A model generated the notes under the pieces. The model saw only the letters and a list, made by a program, of their open reading frames with translations. It did not search any database and was not told the origin of the DNA. Below, piece after piece: positions 26,903 through 35,638 of a DNA stretch of 64,000 nucleotides. Positions within the stretch are counted from its first letter, which is position 1; every line of letters starts with the position of its first letter. The DNA comes from an uncultured Clostridia bacterium (GTDB lineage: Bacteria > Bacillota > Clostridia > Oscillospirales > Acutalibacteraceae). Location of the stretch: NCBI GenBank assembly GCA_944376655.1, contig CALWDJ010000006.1, positions 1-64,000 of the forward strand. Reading direction: 5' to 3'. The translations under genes and the position numbers were made by a program.

Positions 26903-27679
26903 ATGAATCTCGGAGTTTCAACATCATGCTTTTATCCTCTTGAAACTGAAATTTCGCTTGAAAATATCGGCAAAGCGGGAGTAAAGCATACCGAAATTTT
27001 TTTTAATGCGCTCTGCGAGCTGAAACAGCCATTTCTTGATATGCTCGATGAAATCAGGAATGAATACGGAATATCGGTGGATTCACTGCACCCTACAATG
27101 TCGCTTGCCGAATCGTTTATGATTTTTTCGGCATACGACCGCCGCTACCGTGAAGCCGAGGATCAGTATAAGCGTTATTCCGAAGCGGCGGCACAGCTCG
27201 GCGCGAAGTATATTATTATGCACGGCGGAAAACCTAACGGTGTGCTGAATGACGAGGAATACTGCGAACGTTATATGCGTCTTAAAGATGTAACCCGCAA
27301 AAACGGTGCGACTGTATTGCAGGAAAACGTAGTCAGATACCGTGCCGGCGATATTGAATTTCTCCGCTCGATGAAAGAAATACTCGGTGACGAGGCGGAA
27401 TTCTGCATTGACATAAAACAGTCTGTCCGCTGCGGATATGACCCGTATGTCCTTATAGAAGAGTTTTCCGGTAACATAAAGCATTACCACATAAGCGACC
27501 ACAGTATTTCGTCTGATTGTCAGCTTCCGGGAAACGGCGGCTTTGATTTCAAGCGTTTCTTTCAGACGCTTAAAAAAATGAACTATAACGGTAGCTGCAT
27601 TACCGAGGTTTACAGTGACGCGTATAAATCATACGATGAAATTTACCGCTCGTATGAATACTTAAATACTTTGCTTTAA
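26903..27679 (+). CDS. Sugar-phosphate isomerase/epimerase-like TIM-barrel protein
   Basis: About 258 aa of the xylose-isomerase-like AP endonuclease 2 superfamily. GVSTSCFYP at the N terminus, LGAKYIIMHGG (near 93-103), LQENVVRY (about 133) with the metal Glu, FCIDIKQSVRCG (about 171) with Asp, and HYHISDHS with the metal His pair follow the usual barrel strands. The substrate cannot be read from sequence. Starts one base after rqcH, in a tightly packed plus-strand run. Confidence 0.82.
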   Translation: MNLGVSTSCFYPLETEISLENIGKAGVKHTEIFFNALCELKQPFLDMLDEIRNEYGISVDSLHPTMSLAESFMIFSAYDRRYREAEDQYKRYSEAAAQLGAKYIIMHGGKPNGVLNDEEYCERYMRLKDVTRKNGATVLQENVVRYRAGDIEFLRSMKEILGDEAEFCIDIKQSVRCGYDPYVLIEEFSGNIKHYHISDHSISSDCQLPGNGGFDFKRFFQTLKKMNYNGSCITEVYSDAYKSYDEIYRSYEYLNTLL

Positions 27680-27697
27680 AATGTGAGGCGGTTATTT

Positions 27698-28414
27698 TTG
27701 CTGGATATACATTCACATATTCTCCCCGGCGTGGACGACGGTTCAAAAAGTCTTGATGAATCTGTAAAAATACTTGAAATGATGAAAGAACAAGGCATAA
27801 CCGATGTTATAGCCACTCCTCATTTTTACGCTTTCAGGGAAAATCTTGATGAATATCTGAAAAAAATACAGGATTCATACAATCTGCTGAAATCTTATGT
27901 TGCCGGTATGAATCTACCGGACATTTTTCTCGGCACGGAAGTACTGTATTATTACAATATCGGGGAAAGTGAATCCGTATATAATTTCACATTCGGCAAT
28001 ACGATGTATCTTCTGTTGGAGTTGACAAACAGCAGTATAAACTCCGACTTATTCAAGGATATCCGCAATCTGCGCGATAAAAAAGGTATTATTCCGGTTA
28101 TCGCTCATATAGAACGGTATCACAAATCATCAAATTTCAGAAAACTGCTTAAATTCATTGCTAAAGAGAATATTCAGGCACAGGTAAACGCCTCTTCTCT
28201 TTTTGATGACGATTACACAAAAATAACACTTAAACTCATAAAAAAAGGATATATAACCTATATTGCGACCGACTCGCATTCCGCTACCGGCAGAGTGCCG
28301 ATGATGAATCGCGCTTTAAAATTTATTTCAAATCATCTCGGCAATCATTATTCAGGTGCTCTTATCAGAAATTCAGAAAAAATGCTTGATGAAATAACGG
28401 AGGCAAGTAATTGA
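27698..28414 (+). CDS. CpsB/CapC-type tyrosine-protein phosphatase (PHP fold)
   Basis: About 238 aa. Metal-binding PHP signature DIHSHILPGVDDGS at the N terminus, IATPHFYA (near residue 38), ELTNSSI, IPVIAHIERY and YIATDSHSA near 190-198. This is the manganese-dependent CpsB/YwqE family that dephosphorylates bacterial tyrosine kinases in capsule and exopolysaccharide control. No tyrosine kinase or capsule gene is nearby. Start assigned to a TTG at 27698 six bases after GAGGCGG; a GTG 15 bases earlier is the alternative. The stop overlaps the PgeF TTG. Confidence 0.85.
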   Translation: MLDIHSHILPGVDDGSKSLDESVKILEMMKEQGITDVIATPHFYAFRENLDEYLKKIQDSYNLLKSYVAGMNLPDIFLGTEVLYYYNIGESESVYNFTFGNTMYLLLELTNSSINSDLFKDIRNLRDKKGIIPVIAHIERYHKSSNFRKLLKFIAKENIQAQVNASSLFDDDYTKITLKLIKKGYITYIATDSHSATGRVPMMNRALKFISNHLGNHYSGALIRNSEKMLDEITEASN

Positions 28415-29232
28415 AAAGCAATTCACTGACGATAAAAAATAAAAACGGTGTAACATATATCACCTTTCCGAGGCTCTCGTCGTGCGGCGTCGTCCGCTGT
28501 CTTTTTTCCACAAAGCTCGGAGGGGTAAGCACCGGCAGATACGGTGAGATGAATCTCAGCTTCAATAACGGGGACTCACGCGAAAATGTGCTTGAAAACT
28601 ACAAGCGGCTTTGCGGGACTGAAGGTATTGAGCTTTCGCATCTTGTGCTCAGCCGGCAGACACATACAAGCAATATAAAATACGTCACGGAAGAAGACAG
28701 AGGAACTGGAATCTTCAAACCTTCTTTCAGCGATGTTGACGGTCTTATAACCGACCGGAGCGGCGTTGCTCTTGTTACCCAGTACGCCGACTGTACTCCC
28801 CTGCTTTTCTGCGATCCGGTAAAAAAGGTTATTGCCTCGTCGCACGCCGGCTGGCGCGGGACGGTTAAGGAAATAGGAAAGCTTACTGTCGAAAAAATGA
28901 CCGGAGATTTCGGCTGCGAACCTGAAAACATAATCGCCGCTATCGGTCCGTGCATCGGGAAATGCTGTTACGAGGTGGACGATCCGGTTGTATCCGAATT
29001 CCGCAAACTGACATATCTGCCGCTTGATAGTTTCATTTTTCCTAAAGATAACGGAAAGTACATGCTTGACCTTGCCGAAGCCAACCGTTTGATTATGATA
29101 TCAAGCGGTATATCGCCTGCTAATATAGATGTAACCGATATATGCACCTGCTGTAACGCCGATGTTCTTCATTCACACCGTGCCACGGCGGGAAAGCGCG
29201 GCAATCTCGCCGCCGTAATAGAACTGATATAA
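28411..29232 (+). CDS. pgeF: Peptidoglycan editing factor PgeF (laccase-domain, YlmD/YfiH family)
   Basis: About 273 aa, multicopper-polyphenol-oxidase-like fold (DUF152). The family motifs SRQTHTSNIKY, VDGLITDRSGVALVTQYADCTPLLF, SHAGWRG and GPCIGKCCYEV carry the His/Cys metal site. In E. coli the family removes wrongly placed L-Ser from cell-wall precursors; purine nucleoside activities have also been shown. TTG start overlapping the previous stop, with GGAGG seven bases upstream. Ends at a strong bidirectional terminator. Confidence 0.9.
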   Translation: MKSNSLTIKNKNGVTYITFPRLSSCGVVRCLFSTKLGGVSTGRYGEMNLSFNNGDSRENVLENYKRLCGTEGIELSHLVLSRQTHTSNIKYVTEEDRGTGIFKPSFSDVDGLITDRSGVALVTQYADCTPLLFCDPVKKVIASSHAGWRGTVKEIGKLTVEKMTGDFGCEPENIIAAIGPCIGKCCYEVDDPVVSEFRKLTYLPLDSFIFPKDNGKYMLDLAEANRLIMISSGISPANIDVTDICTCCNADVLHSHRATAGKRGNLAAVIELI

Positions 29233-29238
29233 ATTATA

Positions 29239-29283
29239 TTTCAAAAACCCGAATGCTTTTTTAAGGCATTCGGGTTTTTGAAA
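29239..29283. terminator. Long bidirectional terminator
   Basis: About an 18-bp perfect stem running from TTTCAAAAACCCGAATGC to GCATTCGGGTTTTTGAAA, T-rich loop. It ends at the base before the stop codon of the convergent fusion gene. Confidence 0.9.
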
Positions 29284-30708
29284 TTACGAATATGTCAGCG
29301 TTGTACTCTTATTTCTGTCTGATACGACACAGCCGCGTATCAGCTTGATTCTTTCGTCAGACGGCATATTCATTATTTTATCGTATTTATCGTGGCTGTC
29401 AAACAAATCTAACAGCTTTTTATTGTCAAAATATTCGCTGCTTTGTTCCCAAACCGATATGTAATCGGCTTCCATGAGGTGGTACAGCTCCTTATTACTG
29501 TCTGTAATGTCAAGCGAGAAAAAATCCTTGGCGGTTATGAGCCGCCTGTTTCGCGAATCGGTGCAGTGGAGATACGGACCGGTAATTATGCGGCCGTCAA
29601 CCTTATATGTATCGTTAAAAACAGGCTTATCGGTTATTCTGATTTCAACATCAGCGCCGTATTTTTTAATACAGCGGCAAAGCGTGTAAAAAACATTGGC
29701 GTAACATCTTGAAACATCATCGTCATAAACAAGTTTGTATGTATCGCTCCACATCGGAACAAAAAGAAGGCGTATACGGAGTCCCGCCGTGTTTTTACAG
29801 GCTTCCTCAATCGCAAGACGAAAAGAGCCCTTTGCCGTCATTATAAGTCTGTAACCGGTTATCCAAAGCTCCTTATGACATTTAGGAATAATCTTTTTAA
29901 GCACGGAATCCTTGTGAAAAAGCAGATTTTCTATTCCGAAGCTCCTGAGGCGGTAAATATAATCGTCGTTTTTCGACTCAACATATTTTATCATCGTTTC
30001 AGAAAGAAGACACAGTGCTGACGCGATAAGAGAAGTGGCGAAGGCGATTGAAAGCTCGTGAAGTATCCCGCTGTCAGAATCAAGCCAGACAATCACAAAG
30101 GTAACTGCGAAGACAACAAGCATAACAAAAAACGCCATGCTCCCGAACAGATTATACTGTGATATAACATCGACTATACGCTTTTTTTCAGGCTCATGGC
30201 AGTAATAAACCGTGTCGATTCCCTCGCCCCTGCCGTTTTCCTCGTTAAGTATCTCGTAAAAATCCTTTTTATCAAGCAAATGAAGATGACCGGTATTTAG
30301 CGACCAGGTACGGGTGAAAATCCTGCGGTCATTGAATCTGGAAAGCAAAGCGTCATATAATTTTTCGGCTATTCCGCTTTTCCTGAATTCTTTTTTTACG
30401 ATTATGGTGGACAGGTATATATTCCGCTCAAAAGATTCGCTGATATTCGGAATGTTATGGTTAGGTATAAGGGACATAAATCCGAGCACTTTACCGTTAG
30501 CCACCGCTATTATTGCCCACTGTTTTTTGATATTTCTGAAATAAGGCTCAATGTCGTCCGTCGTTTCGCCGGAACCGCCAAACGTATTTTGGGTTGTTCC
30601 GCTTCTTGATGAGAGGGGCGGTACAAATTCACGGTCAGCTTCCTTGAGCAATTCTCTGATATCTTCCGAATATTTTTGAGGGATAGACTTCATAAAAACC
30701 GTTTTCAA
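29284..30708 (-). CDS. GNAT acetyltransferase - membrane hairpin - PLD-like fusion
   Basis: A 474-aa three-part protein. Residues 1-about 170 are a GNAT acyltransferase domain with acetyl-CoA motif VKKEFRKSGIAEKLYDAL (104-121). Two adjacent membrane helices follow at about 187-209 and 216-238. The C-terminal 230 residues (ELWITGYRLIMTAK...LRIRLLFVPM...) resemble phospholipase-D-like domains, but no canonical HxK motif is visible; YKVDGRIITGP occupies the likely active-site position. I know no characterised protein with this order. It lies 18 bp behind a LysR regulator and is probably cotranscribed. TTG start at 30708; an ATG five codons later is possible. Confidence 0.6.
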   Translation of the reverse strand: MKTVFMKSIPQKYSEDIRELLKEADREFVPPLSSRSGTTQNTFGGSGETTDDIEPYFRNIKKQWAIIAVANGKVLGFMSLIPNHNIPNISESFERNIYLSTIIVKKEFRKSGIAEKLYDALLSRFNDRRIFTRTWSLNTGHLHLLDKKDFYEILNEENGRGEGIDTVYYCHEPEKKRIVDVISQYNLFGSMAFFVMLVVFAVTFVIVWLDSDSGILHELSIAFATSLIASALCLLSETMIKYVESKNDDYIYRLRSFGIENLLFHKDSVLKKIIPKCHKELWITGYRLIMTAKGSFRLAIEEACKNTAGLRIRLLFVPMWSDTYKLVYDDDVSRCYANVFYTLCRCIKKYGADVEIRITDKPVFNDTYKVDGRIITGPYLHCTDSRNRRLITAKDFFSLDITDSNKELYHLMEADYISVWEQSSEYFDNKKLLDLFDSHDKYDKIMNMPSDERIKLIRGCVVSDRNKSTTLTYS

Positions 30709-30726
30709 AGTTCACACCACGCTTAT

Positions 30727-31662
30727 TTACAATGTTTCCTTAATATATTTACGCTTTGCGTTACAGACAGCGGTTATGAAATCACTGTCAAGATCGGTGA
30801 GCTTGTACCCGTTTCTGTAAATCAGAACGTCCTGATAAATCTTTTCGTTATCAGTGCATTTCTTTTCAATCAAACCGTATTTTTTATATAAATCCTCAGG
30901 TATCGGCGAAACCCACATAAAAGAGGACTTGACCTTCTGCAGCAGATGAAACTGACTTCCCCGCTCAAAAATAAATATGCGCTTATCAACATACTTTGAA
31001 AGCTCTTCCTTTTTTACGTCGATAAGCGGGAGCGAAGGCACATACGGATCGGCATGGGTAATTTCAATATAAGGCGAAAGATCTTTTAATTTTATTTCTT
31101 TTTTCTGCGCGAGGGGATGCTCCTTTGACATCAGCAGTATATATTTGAAATCGGTAATAATTTCGGCGTTGAGATGCTTTTCCTCGAATACGGATTTGAA
31201 ATAACGCTCAAACGATGTCTGAAAACGAACAATACCGAGGTTATACTCCCCTTTCACAACATTATTTATTGTGCGGGAAGAATTTGTTTCCTTGTAAAAA
31301 ATATCAGCCGGAATATCGGTGGAAATGCCGCTGGCAAATTCCGCGAAGGCATAAGCTATATAACTGGCGCGCGGAACGCAGGCGGAAAACCGCTGTTTTG
31401 GCTTTCTGCCGCTTTTATACATTTCTTCAACCTCATCAACCTGATTAACTATACGCTTTGCGTACTGTAAAAATTCTTCCCCTTCAGGAGTGATGGTTAT
31501 TCCTTTTGGAGTTCTGTTGAAAATTGTGATATTAAGCGTTTCCTCAAGCTCCTTTATAGCGCGGGAAAGATTCGGCTGTCCCATATAAAGGTTTTCAGCG
31601 GCACGGCTTATGGATTTGGTATTCGCAATTTCAACCGCGTATTTCAAATGCAGTATGTTCAT
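30727..31662 (-). CDS. LysR family transcriptional regulator
   Basis: 311 aa. N-terminal winged helix LKYAVEIANTKSISRAAENLYMGQPNLSRAIKELEETL..IFNR is textbook LysR; the C-terminal half (about 90-300) is a periplasmic-binding-like effector domain. It sits directly upstream of the GNAT-membrane-PLD-like gene on the same strand, so it may control that gene rather than a divergent one; the divergent neighbour is DUF421. A consensus promoter lies about 30-55 bp upstream. The inducer is unknown. Confidence 0.9.
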   Translation of the reverse strand: MNILHLKYAVEIANTKSISRAAENLYMGQPNLSRAIKELEETLNITIFNRTPKGITITPEGEEFLQYAKRIVNQVDEVEEMYKSGRKPKQRFSACVPRASYIAYAFAEFASGISTDIPADIFYKETNSSRTINNVVKGEYNLGIVRFQTSFERYFKSVFEEKHLNAEIITDFKYILLMSKEHPLAQKKEIKLKDLSPYIEITHADPYVPSLPLIDVKKEELSKYVDKRIFIFERGSQFHLLQKVKSSFMWVSPIPEDLYKKYGLIEKKCTDNEKIYQDVLIYRNGYKLTDLDSDFITAVCNAKRKYIKETL

Positions 31663-31690
31663 CTGTTCACCCCCGTAGCATTACCTTTTA

Positions 31691-31719
31691 ATTTTATTGC
31701 CTTTATCACCTTTTGTCAA
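31691..31719 (-). promoter_or_regulatory. Sigma-A promoter of the LysR gene
   Basis: TTGACA (31719-31714 on minus), 17-bp spacer, TAAAAT (31696-31691). No equally good promoter was found for the divergent DUF421 gene in the rest of this 126-bp spacer. Confidence 0.75.
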
Positions 31720-31788
31720 TAAAAATATATCGATTAAAAGTCTTTCATAAAAATTCGCCGTGCGGCAAATAATAAAAGCGGTGATGAT

Positions 31789-32466
31789 ATGATAATAACC
31801 ATAACACGAACGGTTATACTTTATATTTTCGTTACACTCGGAATAAGGCTGATGGGAAAGCGTCAGATAGGCGAAATGCAGCCTAATGAGCTTGTTGTTA
31901 CACTCCTTATATCAGAAATAGCCGCAATCCCTCTTCAGGATACCTCACAACCAATACTTGACGGCGTAGTGGCGATTTTTACTCTTGTTATTCTTGAAAT
32001 AATCATTTCTGTTATCGCAATGAAAAGCATTACGGTAAGAAAACTGATGAACGGCAAGTCGGCGGTTATAATCAAAAACGGCGTTGTCGACCAGCAGGCG
32101 ATGAAAAACGTCAGAATGACTGTTCTCGATCTTGTAGAGCTTTTGCGCGGACAGAATGTTTTTGATATTTCTACCGTTGCGTTCGCGGTTCTCGAGGTCA
32201 ACGGAAATCTCAGTATTCTTCTTAAGTCTTCTGAACAGCCGGCCACATCAGGCGATTTGAAGCTGAACAAGGAAGCCGCCGTTCTTCCCCTTCCGGTTAT
32301 CAGCGACGGAAAGCTAATAAACGAATCGCTTAAGGCGCTTGAGACCGACAGCGTAAAAATCAAAAAAATACTTGATGATAATAATACCGTTATTGAAAAT
32401 GTATTTCTTATGACGATGGACAGAGACGCAAAATTCACCCTGATAAAAAAGAGGAGCAACAAATGA
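31789..32466 (+). CDS. DUF421 (YetF/YcaP-type) membrane protein
   Basis: 225 aa. Three N-terminal membrane segments (about 5-75) with the conserved TLGIRLMGKRQIGEMQPNELVVTLLISEIAAIPLQD stretch, of which the GKRQIGEM part is the DUF421 hallmark, then a soluble two-lobed domain. YetF-family proteins are linked to spore germination or envelope function in Bacillus, but the molecular role is unknown. Paired by a 4-bp overlap with DUF4363, an arrangement often seen in Clostridia. Confidence 0.88.
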   Translation: MIITITRTVILYIFVTLGIRLMGKRQIGEMQPNELVVTLLISEIAAIPLQDTSQPILDGVVAIFTLVILEIIISVIAMKSITVRKLMNGKSAVIIKNGVVDQQAMKNVRMTVLDLVELLRGQNVFDISTVAFAVLEVNGNLSILLKSSEQPATSGDLKLNKEAAVLPLPVISDGKLINESLKALETDSVKIKKILDDNNTVIENVFLMTMDRDAKFTLIKKRSNK

Positions 32467-32837
32467 AAAGACTGATATCCGCAGGACTGCTTTTCGTGTT
32501 TGTCGTTACAGCGTATATCTCAAGCTACTTTTATATAAAAAAAACCTGCGATGAAACAATTGAGCTTGTAAGACTATGTGAAGAAAACTATAAAGACGGA
32601 AAAAACGCCTACGAAACCGCCGAAAAAATAGACGAGGTATGGGTTCAGAAAGAAAAAACGCTTTCTTTTTTCGTGAATCACGACCGCATTGACGAAGTTG
32701 AGCTTGAGCTTTCCTCACTGCTGCTTTACAGCAGAACAAAAGATGAAATACTTTTTTACGAAAATATCGAGACGCTTAAAATGCTTCTTTCCCAGATTAA
32801 GGAAGATTCAATGATAAACGCCCACGCAATCTTTTAA
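32463..32837 (+). CDS. DUF4363 family membrane-anchored protein
   Basis: 124 aa: one N-terminal membrane anchor (about 4-24), then a helical extracytoplasmic domain rich in Glu/Lys with LCEENYKDG and VQKEKTLSFFVNHDRIDEVE, typical of DUF4363. Overlaps the DUF421 stop (ATGA), which strongly suggests they act together. Function unknown. Confidence 0.78.
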   Translation: MKRLISAGLLFVFVVTAYISSYFYIKKTCDETIELVRLCEENYKDGKNAYETAEKIDEVWVQKEKTLSFFVNHDRIDEVELELSSLLLYSRTKDEILFYENIETLKMLLSQIKEDSMINAHAIF

Positions 32838-32851
32838 TGAATAAATATTCA
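32838..32851. promoter_or_regulatory. ARG-box-like palindrome upstream of the amino-acid importer
   Basis: TGAAT-AAAT-ATTCA, matching the ArgR/AhrC half-site consensus (TGAAT N4 ATTCA). Two other inverted repeats lie further on: AGAAT-ATATA-ATTCT (32883-32897) and TGCATT-GA-AATGCA (32908-32921). The region may be a regulatory array; the AT-richness means one perfect match could be chance. Confidence 0.4.
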
Positions 32852-32959
32852 AAAAAATGTAGAATACGCATAAAAACGCACAAGAATATATAATTCTGTA
32901 CTATTTATGCATTGAAATGCAAATTATTCAGTCAAATATCATAAATATGCAAAAATGTG

Positions 32960-32988
32960 TTGACATTCCCGCGCAGCGGTGATATAAT
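32960..32988 (+). promoter_or_regulatory. Sigma-A promoter of the amino-acid ABC importer
   Basis: Near-consensus TTGACA, 17-bp spacer, TATAAT, about 40 bp before the ATG. Confidence 0.85.
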
Positions 32989-33029
32989 CCTTAATAGAAT
33001 TTAACAAAGGTATCAAAAGGGGTATATAT

Positions 33030-33800
33030 ATGAAAAAATATGTAAAAATTCTCAGTCTCATATCCGCGCTGCTCATTGCCGTGCTTTGCAGCGGATGCGG
33101 TAAAAAATCCATGACCGCCGAGGAAGGCAAGCTCATTATGGCTACAAACGCTGAATTTCCGCCCTATGAGTATTACGAGGGTGACAAGGTAGTCGGAATT
33201 GACGCAGAGGTAGCGGCGCTTATAGCCGAAAAGCTCGGTCTTGAGCTTGAAATCGCCGATGTGGCTTTTGATTCAATTATTCCGGGCGTTCAGTCAGGCA
33301 AATACGATATGGGTATGGCGGGTATGACGGTAAACGATGAGAGACTTGAAAAGGTCAACTTCTCAACATCATACGCCAAAGGCATTCAGGCGGTTATCGT
33401 AAAGGAAGACAGTGATATCAAGTCAATCGATGACCTTGAGGGTAAGAAAATAGGCACCCAGCAGGGCACCACGGGTTATATCTACGCTTCTGCTGCTCCT
33501 GAGGACGGCGGTTACGGTGAGGAAAATGTTGTAGGCTATGAAAACGGCGCAGTTGCGGTTCAGTCACTTTTGAAAGACAAGGTCGACTGCGTAATAATAG
33601 ACAATGAACCGGCAAAAGCCTATGTCGCAGCAAACGAAGGTTTAAAAATCCTTGATGCAGAGTTTGCAAATGAGGATTACGCAATCTGCTTTGCAAAGGA
33701 TAACACAGAGCTGCAGAAAAAGGTTGATGAGGCTCTCAAAGAGCTTATTGCAGACGGTTCACTTCAGGAAATCGTTGATAAATATATTAAGGCTGACTGA
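33030..33800 (+). CDS. Polar amino-acid ABC transporter, substrate-binding lipoprotein
   Basis: 256 aa with lipoprotein signal (lipobox LCSGC, Cys near residue 23) and a type II solute-binding fold: LIMATNAEFPPYEYYEG, GIDAEVAALIAEKLGLELEI, FDSIIPGVQSGKYDMGMAGM and GKKIGTQQGTTG. These match the family of His/Arg/Gln/cystine-binding proteins; the exact ligand is not decidable. The strong promoter and the hairpin after the gene fit the usual excess of binding protein over the membrane components. Confidence 0.92.
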   Translation: MKKYVKILSLISALLIAVLCSGCGKKSMTAEEGKLIMATNAEFPPYEYYEGDKVVGIDAEVAALIAEKLGLELEIADVAFDSIIPGVQSGKYDMGMAGMTVNDERLEKVNFSTSYAKGIQAVIVKEDSDIKSIDDLEGKKIGTQQGTTGYIYASAAPEDGGYGEENVVGYENGAVAVQSLLKDKVDCVIIDNEPAKAYVAANEGLKILDAEFANEDYAICFAKDNTELQKKVDEALKELIADGSLQEIVDKYIKAD

Positions 33801-33817
33801 TAAATTCCATTGAAATT

Positions 33818-33846
33818 CAGGGCGGTTAGAAAACCGCCCTGTTTTT
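33818..33846 (+). terminator. Intra-operon terminator between binding protein and permease
   Basis: Perfect 10-bp stem CAGGGCGGTT-AGAA-AACCGCCCTG followed by TTTTT. Located between genes 1 and 2 of the importer operon, so it would lower expression of permease and ATPase or mark a processing site. Confidence 0.8.
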
Positions 33847-33892
33847 GGTATTTTATATAATATTAAAACCATTCGCGAAAGGAGCGGGAAAA

Positions 33893-34648
33893 TTGTCGGA
33901 TATATTTGAGCCAATTAAAAATTTGTTCGACTCCCTTGCGCACGAGTTTAATTTTGTTTTTATCGAGGATAACCGTTATACCCAAATGATAACCGGTCTT
34001 GAAAACACGGTAAAAATCACTTTCGGAGCGCTTTTAATAGGTATCGTAATCGGTATAGTGATTGCCGCGGTACGTTCTACATACGATAAAAACAAAGAAA
34101 AAATGCGCCGCAGCGGCTCACCCGCATATTACATTCTGGCTTTTCTGAATTTTATATGCAAGGTTTATCTTACGGTCATTCGCGGAACGCCGGTTGTAGT
34201 TCAGCTTATGATATCGTATTTCCTTATTTTCGTATCCGTCAAGGACGGTGTTCCTGTCGGAATTTTCGCGTTCGGTATCAATTCGGGCGCGTATGTCGCG
34301 GAGATTTTCCGCGGAGGCATAATGTCCATAGACAACGGCCAGTTTGAGGCGGGCAGAAGCTTAGGGCTTAATTATATCCAGACAATGTTTCATATAATTA
34401 TTCCGCAGATGTTTAAAAACGTCCTCCCCACTCTCTGCAACGAGTTTATAGCGCTTTTAAAGGAAACCTCTGTCGCCGGTTATGTAGGCGTTGTTGACCT
34501 TACCAAAGCCGGAAACGCTATTGCGGGACGTACATATTCATATTTTATGCCGCTAATTTCTGTTGCGCTGATTTATCTTGTTATTGTAATGATTCTTACT
34601 GCGCTTGTCGGAAAGCTCGAAAGGAGGCTTCGCACCAGTGACCACTGA
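33893..34648 (+). CDS. Amino-acid ABC transporter permease
   Basis: About 251 aa, HisM/ArtQ type, with about five membrane helices and the EAA-loop region ([37 protein letters not shown]) that contacts the ATPase. TTG start at 33893 with AAAGGAG eight bases upstream; the longer reading frame would start inside the hairpin region and lacks a site. The 3' end overlaps the ATPase gene by 11 bp. Confidence 0.92.
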   Translation: MSDIFEPIKNLFDSLAHEFNFVFIEDNRYTQMITGLENTVKITFGALLIGIVIGIVIAAVRSTYDKNKEKMRRSGSPAYYILAFLNFICKVYLTVIRGTPVVVQLMISYFLIFVSVKDGVPVGIFAFGINSGAYVAEIFRGGIMSIDNGQFEAGRSLGLNYIQTMFHIIIPQMFKNVLPTLCNEFIALLKETSVAGYVGVVDLTKAGNAIAGRTYSYFMPLISVALIYLVIVMILTALVGKLERRLRTSDH

Positions 34649-35378
34649 TACAGTTCTGATAAAAACCGTCGGTCTTGAAAAGTCCTTCGGTGATATAGAG
34701 GTTCTCAAGGGTATTGACACTGAGATTAAAAAAGGTGAGGTTGTTGTAATAATAGGACCGTCCGGGTCGGGAAAATCAACCTTCTTGCGCACTCTTAACC
34801 TTCTTGAATCCCCTACTGCCGGATCAATATTTTTCGAGGGCACAGATATCACAGACCCTAAAACCGACATAAACCTTCACCGCCAGAAAATGGGAATGGT
34901 GTTCCAGCAGTTCAATCTTTTTCCGCATATGACGGTGCTTAAAAATATGACAATAGCTCCGGTAAAGCTCAAGAAAGCAACAAAAAAGGAAGCCGAGGAA
35001 AGAGCCTTATCGCTTCTTGAGCGTGTCGGTCTGGCTGACAGGGCAAACGCCTACCCCTCCCAGCTTTCGGGCGGACAGAAGCAGCGTGTCGCGATTGTAC
35101 GCGCTTTATGTATGCAGCCTGACGTTATGCTTTTTGATGAGCCGACGTCGGCGCTTGACCCTGAAATGGTCGGAGAAGTGCTTGATGTTATGAAAGCGCT
35201 CGCAAACGACGGTATGACAATGGCAGTCGTCACGCATGAAATGGGCTTTGCCCGTGAGGTTGCCGACAGAGTACTCTTTATTGATCAGGGTATTATAATG
35301 GAAGAAGGAACACCTGAAGAAATTTTCGGCTCGCCGAAAAGTCCTAGGCTGAAAGACTTTTTAAGTAAGGTTATATAA
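34638..35378 (+). CDS. Amino-acid ABC transporter ATP-binding protein
   Basis: About 246 aa, GlnQ/HisP type. Walker [11 protein letters not shown]-loop [11 protein letters not shown], signature LSGGQKQR, Walker [14 protein letters not shown] and H-loop VTHEM are intact. GTG start at 34638, ten bases after AAGGAGG inside the permease gene; longer starts further upstream are unlikely. Gene 3 of the importer operon; a terminator hairpin immediately follows the stop. Confidence 0.93.
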   Translation: MTTDTVLIKTVGLEKSFGDIEVLKGIDTEIKKGEVVVIIGPSGSGKSTFLRTLNLLESPTAGSIFFEGTDITDPKTDINLHRQKMGMVFQQFNLFPHMTVLKNMTIAPVKLKKATKKEAEERALSLLERVGLADRANAYPSQLSGGQKQRVAIVRALCMQPDVMLFDEPTSALDPEMVGEVLDVMKALANDGMTMAVVTHEMGFAREVADRVLFIDQGIIMEEGTPEEIFGSPKSPRLKDFLSKVI

Positions 35379-35381
35379 AAA

Positions 35382-35406
35382 AAGTTCTGCTTTTTAGCAG
35401 AACTTT
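35382..35406 (+). terminator. Terminator hairpin, first of two identical copies
   Basis: AAGTTCTGC-TTTTTA-GCAGAACTTT just after the importer operon. The same 25 bases recur at 35639-35663 on the other side of the repeat element. Here the T-run is cut to three bases by the repeat. Confidence 0.75.
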
Positions 35407-35638
35407 GAGAGTGTCGAAAAAGTCGACACTCTCTTGGACGGGAATGCCGCTCGCTCGAAAATCAAAGATTTTCGGACTGCACTCTATCCCCGCCAATACC
35501 ACCCCAGTGTTCTTGAAAAGCCGCTTGATAAGCGGCTTTTCGCTTACAAGGTGTTTTTTCGACGCACCTGTCGCCGAAAAAACAAAATCCGGCTGACCGC
35601 CGCTAAAAAAATTAAATCAGAGGTTTATCGACAGGCTG
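35407..35638 (+). repeat. Dispersed palindromic repeat (MITE-like), copy 1
   Basis: About 232 bp, over 90 % alike by eye to 56005-56236 on the opposite strand. It carries internal inverted repeats: GAGAGTGTCGA/TCGACACTCTC near its start, CGAAAATC/GATTTTCG, GAAAAGCCGCTT/AAGCGGCTTTTC, and a TTTTTTCG/CGAAAAAA pair. It contains no transposase. A 61-63 codon frame runs through both copies, but the differences between copies change amino acids each time, so it is probably not a gene. Lies between convergent terminators. Confidence 0.85.

Noticed and set aside
35405..35596. 61-63 codon frame in each copy of the dispersed repeat (also 56046-56231)
   Set aside because: Differences between the copies are almost all amino-acid-changing and the sequence is dominated by hairpins; treated as a structured repeat.
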